DNA from: Anaerolineales bacterium
Lineage (GTDB): Bacteria > Chloroflexota > Anaerolineae > Anaerolineales > Villigracilaceae
Direction: 5' to 3'
DNA length: 64,000 bases
Assembly (NCBI GenBank): GCA_020634895.1
Contig: JACKAV010000005.1
Coordinates: 327,495-391,494, forward strand
A program made the position numbers and the translations under genes. Under the pieces are notes generated by a model. It saw only the letters and a program-made list of their open reading frames with translations. It was not told where the DNA came from and made no database searches. Positions 1-8,782 of the stretch are shown here, piece after piece. How positions within the stretch are numbered: the stretch's first letter is position 1; each line of letters starts with the position of its first letter.

Positions 1-332
1 ACTGCAACTGGCTCATCGCCGCCCGCATCAGGCTCTGACCTTCGGGCTGCAACTGACAATATTGCCTCACCTCCCCGATACGCATGTCTGCGTTGCAGAT
101 GACTCCTTCAACATTTGCAAAACGTTTAATTTGAATATCCCTTGCTGCTTGGACACGTTTGCGAATTGACTCACTTGTCTCGCCGAGACGATCTCCACTT
201 ATTTTTTCATAATCCACTCGCGGGAACTTCGATGTGAATATCAATCCGGTCAAGCAATGGACCGGAGATTTGTTTTTGATATTTAGTGATGACAGCAGGC
301 GCGCATGTGCAGGCTTTATCTGCCGATCCATC
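1..332 (-). pseudogene. Truncated comM 3' fragment 1 (runs off the left edge)
   Basis: The minus strand matches the last third of the intact comM at 29140-30666, from the codons around the ADKAC motif to the ARAYHR region, where the window begins. It has no AAA+ Walker region and no start. Compared with the other copies it carries an extra base near 216 (gggaactt against gggactt), so its frame is broken. Its lower end continues beyond base 1. It lies directly downstream of the potassium-uptake cassette. It is the most decayed of the three fragments, so it is probably the oldest (inference). Confidence 0.85.
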
Positions 333-388
333 TTGAAATTTCGAAATGGTGTACACAATTGGATACATTCAAAAACTGAAAGTTAGGT

Positions 389-2341
389 CTATTTTCCTCG
401 CAAGTGGTACGGCACATTGATGATGACAATTCCCTCATGCCGTTTCAATTGACTGCGCAGTAAGTCTGCGGTGTTGGTGTGCAAAGCGGCAGTGATTCGG
501 TTATCTGAAATAAACTCAGGCACAATAATGGTAAGGGTTTCACCGGGCTGTCGGCGTGAAGAAATCTCAGTAATATATTCCAGCATAGGTTCGAGGAAGA
601 GACGGTAGGGTGAGTTTAGCATCACCATGCGGACGCCATCTCCCCACATTTCCCATTTTTTGCGTACTTTCTCTGCCTCAGCAGGTTCAACAGCTACATG
701 AACAACAGTTACATCATCCGACAGCATGCGCGCATAGCGCAAAGCAGCCAGTGTACCCTGATGTACGCCGCTTACTGGCATAATGATTCGATGACGATTC
801 TTGTGTGGAGGGATTGCACCAAAATTGTCGAGTGATAGGTTGTTTGCAACCTTTTTATAGTGATGATGGATCGAAAAGAAAATGGTGACCAGTACTGGAG
901 TCAGGATCAGGACGACCCATGCGCCTTCTCTGAACTTGGTCACTGCAAAAACGACCATGACCACAGCCGTACAAAGCGAGCCAAAGCCGTTGATGACCAT
1001 GCGGGTTTTCCATCCTTTTTCAAATTTGAGCACTGACCCCGGTTCCACGATCTCTTCGCCCGGCTTCAAGTGACCGATCTTCCACCAACGGCGAGCCATG
1101 CCCGCCTGAGATAAAGTAAAGGAAAGGAACACGCCAATTGCATATAAAGGAATAAGCCTTGTTACGCTTGCTTGAAAAATAATGATGAGGAACGAGGCGA
1201 TCACAGCCAGAGTCATGATGCCGCGTGAATAGACGAGGCGGCTGCCGCGATAGGTTAACTGGCGCGGGAGGAAACCATCCCCGGCATGAAGCGCACCAAG
1301 CCGTGGAAAATCCGCAAAGGCGGTATTAGCTGCCATGATGAGGATGACGGTCGTGCCTGAGATTAGCATGTAATACAACAAGCCTCTGCCGTCAAAGATG
1401 GTGCGTGCCAATTGCGAAATGACGGTCTCTTCTTCTGAAAAAACGGCTTGTACTTTTCCCGTCAAGAAAGATAAACCAAGAAAGAGCGAACCAAGGATCA
1501 CCGACATCCAGACCAGGGTGATGCCAGCATTTCTGCTGCGTGGTTCTTTGAAGGCAGTGATACCGTTCGAGATCGCCTCCACGCCTGTGAGGGCGGTGGT
1601 GCCGTTAGCGAAGGCATGTAACAAGATGAACGGGGTGATGACCGAAATAATGTTGTGCGCTTCAAAATGCGGCGGGTCGATCACGGCTCCCAGAGACCCG
1701 GCGAAGAAACGATACATCCCGTATCCAACGGTCAGCACCATGATCACAACGAAGAAGTAAGTTGGAATGGCGAATGCGGTACCTGACTCTTTCACACCTC
1801 GCAGATTGATAAGCATGATGAGCAAGACCGCTGCAACCGCGATCCAAACGCGATATTCAAACAAGTTTGGATATGCTGAAACGATCTGGGCAACGCCAGA
1901 GGATACCGACACGGAAACGGTCAGGATGTAATCGGTGAGCAAAGCAGCGCCAGCAGTTTGAGCGGGCAATTCGCCAAGGTTATCACGCGCCACAATGTAA
2001 GCACCGCCGCCGCCCGGATAGGCATGGATGGTCTGTTCGTACGAGATGGTCACAATTGCCAGCAAGGTGATGATGGCAATTGAGATCGGGAAAAGATAGC
2101 CATATGCTACTGTCCCTGCGGCGGCGATGACGCCGAGAATTTCCTGCGTGGCATACGCCGTGGACGATAGTGCATCTGACGCAAAAACCGCCAGCCCCAC
2201 GGCTTTGCCAATGGTCTGGTGTGGCGCGTCGGCTGTAGATAATGGTCTGCCGATAAAAAAGGATCGAAATGTACGTTGGGGCGTGTGGGTTGTTTCCCGC
2301 TCAATAATGGGGGATTGGGCACTTTCACTGCTATTGATCAT
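389..2341 (-). CDS. kimA: KimA-like APC-superfamily potassium importer
   Basis: This 650-residue membrane protein has about 12 hydrophobic helices followed by a soluble C-terminal domain of about 150 residues. The N-terminal pattern IGRPL then SDALSSTAY and GGGGAYIVA is that of KimA/YdaO K+ importers rather than ordinary amino-acid permeases. The Asp and Tyr of the SDALSSTAY stretch (about D56 and Y63) match residues reported to line the K+ site in Bacillus subtilis KimA. I chose the ATG at 2341 because an AGGAGA ribosome site lies just upstream; the frame stays open to a TTG at 2374. It follows kdpE and has its own promoter with a KdpE-like operator, which supports potassium rather than amino-acid transport. 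A general APC permease is the alternative. Confidence 0.75.
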   Translation of the reverse strand: MINSSESAQSPIIERETTHTPQRTFRSFFIGRPLSTADAPHQTIGKAVGLAVFASDALSSTAYATQEILGVIAAAGTVAYGYLFPISIAIITLLAIVTISYEQTIHAYPGGGGAYIVARDNLGELPAQTAGAALLTDYILTVSVSVSSGVAQIVSAYPNLFEYRVWIAVAAVLLIMLINLRGVKESGTAFAIPTYFFVVIMVLTVGYGMYRFFAGSLGAVIDPPHFEAHNIISVITPFILLHAFANGTTALTGVEAISNGITAFKEPRSRNAGITLVWMSVILGSLFLGLSFLTGKVQAVFSEEETVISQLARTIFDGRGLLYYMLISGTTVILIMAANTAFADFPRLGALHAGDGFLPRQLTYRGSRLVYSRGIMTLAVIASFLIIIFQASVTRLIPLYAIGVFLSFTLSQAGMARRWWKIGHLKPGEEIVEPGSVLKFEKGWKTRMVINGFGSLCTAVVMVVFAVTKFREGAWVVLILTPVLVTIFFSIHHHYKKVANNLSLDNFGAIPPHKNRHRIIMPVSGVHQGTLAALRYARMLSDDVTVVHVAVEPAEAEKVRKKWEMWGDGVRMVMLNSPYRLFLEPMLEYITEISSRRQPGETLTIIVPEFISDNRITAALHTNTADLLRSQLKRHEGIVIINVPYHLRGK

Positions 2342-2409
2342 ACTGAAAAGATTCTCCTGGGAAGCGGAACGCAAAATAGGGCATGTTCCAAACAGAAGGA
2401 GTCTATTCA

Positions 2410-2466
2410 GTTGTCAGTCAAATTGGTGTTAAGAAGGTATCAAGAGGGGTCAAGAAAAGGTCAAGA
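2410..2466 (-). promoter_or_regulatory. Putative KdpE operator/promoter of the KimA-like gene
   Basis: Five GTCAA-type half-sites (plus-strand sense) begin at 2417, 2428, 2439, 2449 and 2460: GTCAA, GTTAA, ATCAA, GTCAA, GTCAA. The spacing of 10-11 bp places them on one face of the helix, as expected for tandem binding of an OmpR/KdpE-family regulator. The same ladder in the same phase lies in front of the kdp operon at 10763-10810. The sequence between the sites is also partly conserved. No strong -10 box is visible. Confidence 0.6.
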
Positions 2467-2476
2467 TTTCATCAAT

Positions 2477-3163
2477 TTAGACTTTCAACCGATACCCCAC
2501 CCCCGGCTCGGTGTGGATGTAGGTCGGGCGCGATGGGTCGGGTTCGATCTTCCCCCGTAAATTGCTAATGTTAACCCGCAGAATGTGCATGTCATCGTAG
2601 CCGTCGCCCCACACCTGTCGCAGGAGTTGATGATGGGTAATAACCTTGCCCGCGTGCGTTACCAAAACTTTTAACAAGTCATATTCCGTTGGCGTGAGTT
2701 GGATTTCTTTTTCATTGACCATGACCAGGCGACGGGCAAGATCCACGCTTAAGCCTTTGGACTCAAACACCGGTTCATTCACCGCTGACGATTGTTTGCG
2801 CAACGCGACTCTCATCCTCGCTAGAAGCTCGCCCGTGCCGAACGGTTTGGTGAGGTAGTCATCCGCACCTGCGTCGAGCGCGGCGATCTTATCCTGCTCG
2901 GCTTCGCGGACGGATAAGATAATGATGGGCGTCTGACTCCACTCACGCAGGCGGCGCGTCACTTCGATGCCGTCAATGTCGGGCAATCCCAGATCAAGGA
3001 TGATCATATCAGGGCGGTGACTGAGCACGGCTTGCAGTGCTTCTTCTCCTAACGCAGATTCGTACACGGTGAAGCCTTGTGCGCTCAATGCTGCACGCAA
3101 ATAGCGCCGAATGGGCGCTTCATCATCCACGACCAGAATGCGTTGATTGGTGGTTGTCGTCAT
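2477..3163 (-). CDS. kdpE: KdpE response regulator
   Basis: This 228-residue OmpR-family regulator has a receiver domain with acidic D13/D14, phosphoacceptor D57 (LDLGLP) and the TKPF lysine near 107. A winged-helix DNA-binding domain follows from about residue 130 (the TPTEYDLLK region). Its start overlaps the kdpD stop in an ATGA junction, so the two are translationally coupled. With KdpD it should activate kdp under potassium limitation. The repeated operator found upstream of kdp and of the KimA-like gene is its likely target. Confidence 0.95.
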   Translation of the reverse strand: MTTTTNQRILVVDDEAPIRRYLRAALSAQGFTVYESALGEEALQAVLSHRPDMIILDLGLPDIDGIEVTRRLREWSQTPIIILSVREAEQDKIAALDAGADDYLTKPFGTGELLARMRVALRKQSSAVNEPVFESKGLSVDLARRLVMVNEKEIQLTPTEYDLLKVLVTHAGKVITHHQLLRQVWGDGYDDMHILRVNISNLRGKIEPDPSRPTYIHTEPGVGYRLKV

Positions 3164-5820
3164 ATGCTCAATGGTAATTCAACTTCCAAAATTGTGCCGC
3201 CGCCTTCACGGTTTTTGGCGCAGACTTCGCCGCCATGCGCTTCGACAATGCCCTTGCTGATGGAGAGTCCCAGCCCCGTGCCGCTGACACTCTCAGGGCG
3301 TTGGACTCGGTAGAATTTGTCAAAGACGCGGGAAAGGTCCTCGGACGGAATCCCAGCTCCACGGTCCAGAATTTGGAGGCGGGCTTTTGAGTCATCCAAC
3401 GAAGCGGTCACTTCGATCAACGAATTCTGCGGCGAGTACTTGATGGCATTCTCCAAAAGATTGACAATGACCTGCGCCATGAGCGTGAAGTCCATTGGCA
3501 AGAGCGGGAAGTTTGCAGGTACATCCACTATGATGTGATTCTTTTCGGCGCGTTTGCCCAACTGTTCGAGGGCAGTGCCGACCAGATCCTGCACATCACA
3601 AGGTTCAAGGTGCAATTTGATCGCGCCGCTTTCGATGCGTGTCATATTCAGAAGATTTCCCACCAGACGATTGAGCCGATCTGCTTCGCCGCGTGCGTTT
3701 TCGATCAGCGTATTGCGGGTTGGTTCATCGATCTTTACATCTTTTTCATCGAGCGCAGAGAGAGCGCCTGTGATGGCAACCAGTGGTGTGCGCAGGTCAT
3801 GCGAAATGGAGTTGAGCAAAGTGTTCTGCAATTTCTCTGCCGATTGCAGCAATGCGATCTGACGATTCTGTTCTTCAAGTTGTGCGCGTTCGATGGCTTG
3901 CGCGCCTTGGTTGGCAAAGGCTTCCATCAATCGGCGCTGCGCGGATGTGAGGTCTAAGTTGGAGGTGCTTGGCTTGCCAATGCCTAACACGCCCACTACA
4001 CCTTTGGATGTTTTGAGCGGCAGGTATCGCAACTGCGCCGCAGGCAGGGTATTGGTGTGCCGTCCTGCGGGTTCCGCGTGACGGTACACCCAATCTGCCA
4101 CGGCTTGCTCTTCTTCGTTCAAGGTCATTTCTTTGCTGAGCGCACGCGTAACGAGATGATTATTTTCTGGCAGCAGCACCGCGATATTACGGCTAAAGGT
4201 CTGCTCCATATGTTTTTGCAGGACAGACAAAATGGTCTCGATGTCGGCGGCGGATGCGAGGTCGCGGCTGAGATCATATAGCTCTGCCGTTTCCGCCTCA
4301 CGCTCACGCGCCGCCTGTGCCTGCTCGCTCGCCCGAGCCGTCAACTGGCTGATGACCACTCCCACCAAAAACAAACCGATGAAGGTGATGATGTATTCAG
4401 TATCCGATACTGTAAATGTAAAGAAGGGATGTACAAATAGAAAATCGAAGGTCAACACGCCCAGTAATGATGCAAAGATGGCAGGTCCACGCCCAAGATA
4501 GACAGCGGCAAAAACGACCGCCAGCAGATACACCATAACGAGATTGGTCGCTTCGATGCGCCCGCCGATCAACATGCCTGCGCCAGTTGCCAGCGCCACC
4601 AAAAACAGACTCCACAAATAACGGTTGATCGGGCTATGCAAGCGCAGCGGGTTTTCTTCTGCGGGAACTGAGGGTTTGTCGGCGCTGGTCACCACATACA
4701 CATCAATATCACCGCTCTGATGGATAAGTTTATCCACCAGGGAACCGCGGATCAATTCCTGCCAGCGCGGGCGCAGTGGTTTACCTGCCACGATCTTGGT
4801 GATATTGTTCTTGTGAGCAAACTCAATGATGGTCTCTGAAACCGCATCCATCGAATTGCTGGTAGATAACGTGTAAGACCGTGCGCCCAATTCTTCTGCC
4901 AATTGCAAAATGCTCGCTACACGGTCTCGCTTTTCTGGTGACATGGAAGCGAACTGCGGCGTTTCCACATATAGCGCGATCCATTCGGCGTTGAGTTCAT
5001 CGGCAAGCCGCCGCGTGGTGCGGACGAGTCTCTCGCTCAACGGGCTGGGACTGATGCACACCAACAAACGTTCACTCGCCGCCCAAATGCCTTGAATGGC
5101 GCGGGTCTGCATGTAGGCACGCATTTGGTCATCCACGCGTTCGGCGGCTCGGCGCAAAGACATCTCGCGTAAGGCGGTCAGATTCCCCTTGCGGAAAAAT
5201 TTTTGGATCGCCCGCGCCGCCTGATCGGGAACATAAACCTTGCCCTCTTGCAAACGCGCAAGCAACTCGTCGGGCGGCAGGTCGATCACTTCGATCTCGG
5301 CGGCTTCATCGATCACGCGGTCTGGTACCGTCTCGCGGACAATGACTCCCGTCACTTGTGCCACGATGTCGTTCAGACTTTCAAGGTGCTGGATGTTGAG
5401 CGTGGTGTACACGTCAATGCCCGCCGCGAGAATCTCCTGCACATCCTGATAACGTTTGGCATGACGCGAGCCTGGCGCGTTGGTGTGCGCAAACTCATCC
5501 ACCAAAACAAGTTGTGGATGGCGTGCAATAACACCATCCACATCCATTTCAGGCAGGGTCACATTGTGATAATCCACCTGCTTGCGCGGCAAAACTTCCA
5601 AATCTTCTACAAGTTCTTCCGTCTCAACGCGTTTATGAGTTTCAATATAACCCACCACCACATCCACGCCCTGAAGTTTGCGCTGGTGCGCGGCTTCGAG
5701 CATGGCGTAGGTTTTGCCCACGCCCGCCACATAGCCAAGAAATATCTTGAGCCGTCCACGCCTGGTTTCTTCGGCTTGGATGTTTTTCAAAAGTTCATCA
5801 GGGTTGGGGCGTTTGTCCAT
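3160..5820 (-). CDS. kdpD: KdpD osmosensitive K+ channel histidine kinase
   Basis: This 886-residue protein has the full KdpD layout: an N-terminal KdpD domain with Walker A GVGKTYAML near residue 35, a UspA-like domain at about 245-370, four transmembrane segments (DUF4118) at about 395-490, a GAF region at about 525-640, HisKA with SHDLRTPL near 660, and an HATPase domain ending with GTGLGLSI. It senses potassium/turgor state and phosphorylates KdpE. I start at the ATG at 5820; a TTG directly precedes it. It begins 5 nt after the kdpC stop and overlaps kdpE by 4 nt. Confidence 0.95.
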   Translation of the reverse strand: MDKRPNPDELLKNIQAEETRRGRLKIFLGYVAGVGKTYAMLEAAHQRKLQGVDVVVGYIETHKRVETEELVEDLEVLPRKQVDYHNVTLPEMDVDGVIARHPQLVLVDEFAHTNAPGSRHAKRYQDVQEILAAGIDVYTTLNIQHLESLNDIVAQVTGVIVRETVPDRVIDEAAEIEVIDLPPDELLARLQEGKVYVPDQAARAIQKFFRKGNLTALREMSLRRAAERVDDQMRAYMQTRAIQGIWAASERLLVCISPSPLSERLVRTTRRLADELNAEWIALYVETPQFASMSPEKRDRVASILQLAEELGARSYTLSTSNSMDAVSETIIEFAHKNNITKIVAGKPLRPRWQELIRGSLVDKLIHQSGDIDVYVVTSADKPSVPAEENPLRLHSPINRYLWSLFLVALATGAGMLIGGRIEATNLVMVYLLAVVFAAVYLGRGPAIFASLLGVLTFDFLFVHPFFTFTVSDTEYIITFIGLFLVGVVISQLTARASEQAQAAREREAETAELYDLSRDLASAADIETILSVLQKHMEQTFSRNIAVLLPENNHLVTRALSKEMTLNEEEQAVADWVYRHAEPAGRHTNTLPAAQLRYLPLKTSKGVVGVLGIGKPSTSNLDLTSAQRRLMEAFANQGAQAIERAQLEEQNRQIALLQSAEKLQNTLLNSISHDLRTPLVAITGALSALDEKDVKIDEPTRNTLIENARGEADRLNRLVGNLLNMTRIESGAIKLHLEPCDVQDLVGTALEQLGKRAEKNHIIVDVPANFPLLPMDFTLMAQVIVNLLENAIKYSPQNSLIEVTASLDDSKARLQILDRGAGIPSEDLSRVFDKFYRVQRPESVSGTGLGLSISKGIVEAHGGEVCAKNREGGGTILEVELPLSI

Positions 5821-5825
5821 CAAAA

Positions 5826-6389
5826 TTATTGTATCCCATCGAGTGCAAGATTCAACAAGAGGACATTGACTCGCGGCTCGCCAAAGATTCCAAACTGACG
5901 CCCTTCGGTATATTTCTCTACCAGGGATGTAACTTCCGCCTCACTCCACCCGCGAGCGGATGCCACACGAGAGACCTGATACAACGCCGCAGCCACGCTG
6001 ATGTGCGGGTCGAGTCCGCTGGCAGAGGCAGTGACCAAGTCCACAGGAATCGGGAGCGGGTTGTTCGGGTCAACAGCTTGGAGCGCATCTATTCGTGCTT
6101 GGACGATTTCTTCCAATGACGGATTCATCGGTCCATAGTTGGAGCCAGAGGAAGCGGCAGCATTGTATCCCGTGGCAGAAGGACGACCCCAAAAATATTT
6201 CGGATCATCGAACTGCTGACCGATGAGTTCGGAGCCGTAGGTTTTACCGTCAATCACAACGAGACTTCCATTCGCTTGATGCAGAAAGAGGACTTGGGCA
6301 AGTCCTGTCACAGTGAGTGGATAGATCACACCAGTAATAATGGTAAACAATGCCAGCAACGTGATCGCTGGACGAAGTTGTGCTTTCAT
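5826..6389 (-). CDS. kdpC: KdpC subunit of K+-transporting ATPase
   Basis: This 187-residue protein has one N-terminal transmembrane helix (about residues 8-35) and an external domain with the family features ELIGQQF, YFWGRPSA, SNYGP and LDPHIS. KdpC stabilises the KdpFABC complex and helps high-affinity K+ binding at the membrane. The ATG at 6389 overlaps the stop of the preceding 56-aa gene (ATGA), and kdpD follows 5 nt downstream. Its length is normal for the family. Confidence 0.95.
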   Translation of the reverse strand: MKAQLRPAITLLALFTIITGVIYPLTVTGLAQVLFLHQANGSLVVIDGKTYGSELIGQQFDDPKYFWGRPSATGYNAAASSGSNYGPMNPSLEEIVQARIDALQAVDPNNPLPIPVDLVTASASGLDPHISVAAALYQVSRVASARGWSEAEVTSLVEKYTEGRQFGIFGEPRVNVLLLNLALDGIQ

Positions 6390-6556
6390 GAAAAGACTCC
6401 AGAGGTGAGCAGCAACGTCCATGCGATGGTGAACATGAAAAGCCACGGGCGCATAGGGACGGGAATGTGCAAGGTGTTGGGCGCAACACTGGCAGCCGCA
6501 AGCCCAGCCGTGGAAAGTATGCCAACAAGTTTGGAAGGGGAAAGTTTTGTTTTCAT
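6386..6556 (-). CDS. 56-aa membrane peptide between kdpB and kdpC
   Basis: The gene starts at ATG 6556 behind a good AGGAG site with a 7-nt spacer and ends inside the kdpC start (ATGA overlap), so it appears to be translated as part of the kdp operon. The product has a basic N-terminus (MKTKLSPSK) and two hydrophobic stretches, about residues 10-27 and 37-54, with a proline-rich turn between them. It is not KdpF, which lies separately in front of kdpA. I do not recognise the family. An accessory role in the Kdp complex is inference from position only. Confidence 0.7.
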   Translation of the reverse strand: MKTKLSPSKLVGILSTAGLAAASVAPNTLHIPVPMRPWLFMFTIAWTLLLTSGVFS

Positions 6557-6577
6557 TTTTACTCCTGAGTTCTTAGT

Positions 6578-6598
6578 GGGCACGCTTGAAGCGTGACC
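6578..6598. repeat. Short palindrome (CACGC/GCGTG type)
   Basis: Arms CACGC (6581-6585) and GCGTG (6591-6595) flank TTGAA, in the gap after the kdpB stop. A very similar palindrome lies at 58173-58193 after recF. It resembles a small dispersed REP-like element and could also act as an intra-operon hairpin. Confidence 0.5.
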
Positions 6599-8682
6599 TA
6601 CACAAGGTGTAGCGCCACCAACAACATATCAATAACCTTGATCCCGATGAACGGCACGAGCAGACCGCCGAGACCGTAGATCAGGAGATTGTCGCGTAAG
6701 AGTTGTGCCGCCCCAACCGCTCGATACGGCACACCGCGCAATGCAAGCGGAATCAGCGCAATGATGATGAGCGCGTTGAAGATCACCGCCGACATAATGG
6801 CGCTTTCTGGCGTGGCAAGGCGCATGATGTTGAGCGCGTTCAATTGCGGATACGTGCTGGCGAAGGCGGCTGGGATGATGGCAAAGTATTTGCTCACGTC
6901 ATTAGCGAGACTGAAGGTGGTCAAAGCTCCGCGAGTCATCAGCAGTTGTTTGCCGATCTCCACGATCTCGATTAACTTGGTCGGGTTGCTGTCCAAGTCC
7001 ACCATGTTGGCGGCTTCGCGCGCGGGCTGCGTGCCTGTGTTCATCGCCACGGCAACGTCGGCTTGAGCGAGGGCGGGCGCGTCATTGGTGCCGTCGCCTG
7101 TCATGGCAACCAAGCGTCCGCCCGTTTGATATTCACGGATGAGTTTGAGTTTGGCTTCGGGCGTGGCTTGCGCGAGAAAATCGTCCACACCTGCTTCGGC
7201 GGCGATGGCAGCAGCCGTCAGCGGATTGTCGCCTGTGATCATCACGGTCTTGATACCCATCTTGCGCAATTGCGCGAAGCGTTCCTTCATGCCGCCTTTG
7301 ACGATGTCTTTCAAGTGAATGACTCCCAGCGCCTTGTTGTCGCGAGTCACTACCAGCGGAGTCCCCCCGGCTCGGGCAATGGAATCCACTGTCGGCTTGA
7401 GGTTTGAGGCGACGCCGTTTCCATTGGATTGAATCAATCCGATCATCGTATCAGGCGCGCCTTTTCTAATTTGAGTTCCGTTGAAGTCAACTCCACTCAT
7501 ACGCGTTTGCGCGGTGAAGGGAATAAAGTGCATACCGTCTACGGTGTGACCGCGCAGACCAAATTTTTCTTTGGCAAGCACCACGATGGAACGACCTTCG
7601 GGAGTCTCGTCGGCAAGGGATGCGAGTTGTGCGGCTTCGGCAAGTTCGTTGGTATTGGAGCCATTGACTGGTATGAACTCGACCGCTTGACGATTGCCGA
7701 GAGTAATGGTGCCCGTCTTGTCGAGCAGGAGAACATCCACATCGCCCGCCGCTTCAACGGCGCGACCCGACATGGCAATGACGTTGCGCTGGATCATTCT
7801 GTCCATGCCCGCGATGCCGATGGCAGAAAGCAAGCCGCCGATAGTGGTGGGGATGAGACATACGAGCAGTGCGATGAGCACAGTGATGGTGATGGGCGTG
7901 CCGCTGCCGCTGGCATCCACGCTGTAAATGGAATACGGCAGCAGTGTGGCGCAGACGACGAGAAAGATGATAGTGAAACCCGCCAACAAAATATTGAGCG
8001 CAATTTCGTTGGGTGTCTTCTGGCGTTTCGCGCCTTCGACCATGCTGATCATGCGGTCGAGAAATCCCTGCCCAGGGTCGGCACTGACGCGGATGATGAG
8101 CCAGTCGGAAAGGAGCCGCGTGCCGCCTGTGACAGCGGAACGATCACCGCCCGCCTCACGCACAACGGGAGCTGATTCGCCCGTCACAGCGCTTTCATCC
8201 ACCGAAGCGATTCCAACGACGATCTCTCCGTCGGCGGGGAGAATATCGCCAGCCACGACAAGATATAAATCGCCTTTTCGCAATGTTGTTGACGAAACAA
8301 TTTCATGCTCAACGTTCGCGCCCTCAACCTGCAAACTTTCCACTTTCAACTTTCCAACTTTCTTCGCGGGCGTATCTTGTCTTGCCTTACGCAAGGACTC
8401 GGCTTGCGCCTTGCCGCGTCCCTCTGCTACGGCTTCGGAAAAATTGGCGAACAAGACCGTGAACCACAGCCACAAAGCAATTGCACCGATGAACCCTACG
8501 GGCGCTTCGCCTTGACCGATCAGGGATTGAATCCACAACAGGGTGGTGAGCACGCTGCCCACTTCCACCACGAACATGACAGGGTTGCGCACCATCCAGC
8601 GTGGGTTGAGTTTGATAAAAGATTCCAGCACAGCGCGTTGGTACATCTCGCGGCGGGCTTGGGTTTTGTTTTTAGTAGTCAT
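6598..8682 (-). CDS. kdpB: KdpB catalytic P-type ATPase subunit
   Basis: This 694-residue P-type ATPase has the TGES loop (about 168-171), phosphorylated D321 in DKTGTIT, and the GDGTNDAPAL hinge. It hydrolyses ATP to drive K+ uptake through KdpA. I start at ATG 8682, because the longer frame runs into a repeat. Residues about 109-126 (from VGKLKVES to NVEH) have no counterpart in the E. coli protein between KARQD and the LRKGD motif. Their DNA resembles the low-complexity repeat at 59402-59481, so this looks like an in-frame repeat insertion at the edge of the actuator domain. Confidence 0.95.
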   Translation of the reverse strand: MTTKNKTQARREMYQRAVLESFIKLNPRWMVRNPVMFVVEVGSVLTTLLWIQSLIGQGEAPVGFIGAIALWLWFTVLFANFSEAVAEGRGKAQAESLRKARQDTPAKKVGKLKVESLQVEGANVEHEIVSSTTLRKGDLYLVVAGDILPADGEIVVGIASVDESAVTGESAPVVREAGGDRSAVTGGTRLLSDWLIIRVSADPGQGFLDRMISMVEGAKRQKTPNEIALNILLAGFTIIFLVVCATLLPYSIYSVDASGSGTPITITVLIALLVCLIPTTIGGLLSAIGIAGMDRMIQRNVIAMSGRAVEAAGDVDVLLLDKTGTITLGNRQAVEFIPVNGSNTNELAEAAQLASLADETPEGRSIVVLAKEKFGLRGHTVDGMHFIPFTAQTRMSGVDFNGTQIRKGAPDTMIGLIQSNGNGVASNLKPTVDSIARAGGTPLVVTRDNKALGVIHLKDIVKGGMKERFAQLRKMGIKTVMITGDNPLTAAAIAAEAGVDDFLAQATPEAKLKLIREYQTGGRLVAMTGDGTNDAPALAQADVAVAMNTGTQPAREAANMVDLDSNPTKLIEIVEIGKQLLMTRGALTTFSLANDVSKYFAIIPAAFASTYPQLNALNIMRLATPESAIMSAVIFNALIIIALIPLALRGVPYRAVGAAQLLRDNLLIYGLGGLLVPFIGIKVIDMLLVALHLV

Positions 8683-8696
8683 AGTAATTCCATTTT

Positions 8697-8780
8697 CTAA
8701 ACACAAAGGACACGAAGGTCACCAAGGAAAACCTTTGTAATACCTTTCTCCTTTGTGTACTTTGTGACCTTCGTGTTTAA
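8697..8780. repeat. Imperfect inverted repeat between kdpA and kdpB
   Basis: The left arm carries CACGAAGGTCACCAAGG and the right arm, reversed, CACGAAGGTCACAAAG. AAACAC/GTGTTT ends and a T-rich centre complete the element. It is a small non-coding palindromic element that fills the 100-nt gap between kdpA and kdpB. It could fold in the mRNA and change the relative expression of the two subunits (inference). The element at 63506-63572 has a similar style. Confidence 0.75.
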
Positions 8781-8782
8781 TA

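Noticed and set aside
2342..2476. c-di-AMP (ydaO) riboswitch in front of the KimA-like gene
   Set aside because: The gap is about 130 nt at most and made up of the half-site ladder and ribosome site; the aptamer would need more room and its conserved segments are absent.
5203..5898. 231-codon plus-strand frame opposite kdpD
   Set aside because: It is antisense to the strongly conserved kdpD domain and has no recognisable motif or ribosome site.
7429..8175. 248-codon plus-strand frame opposite kdpB
   Set aside because: It is a codon-bias shadow of kdpB; no domain seen.
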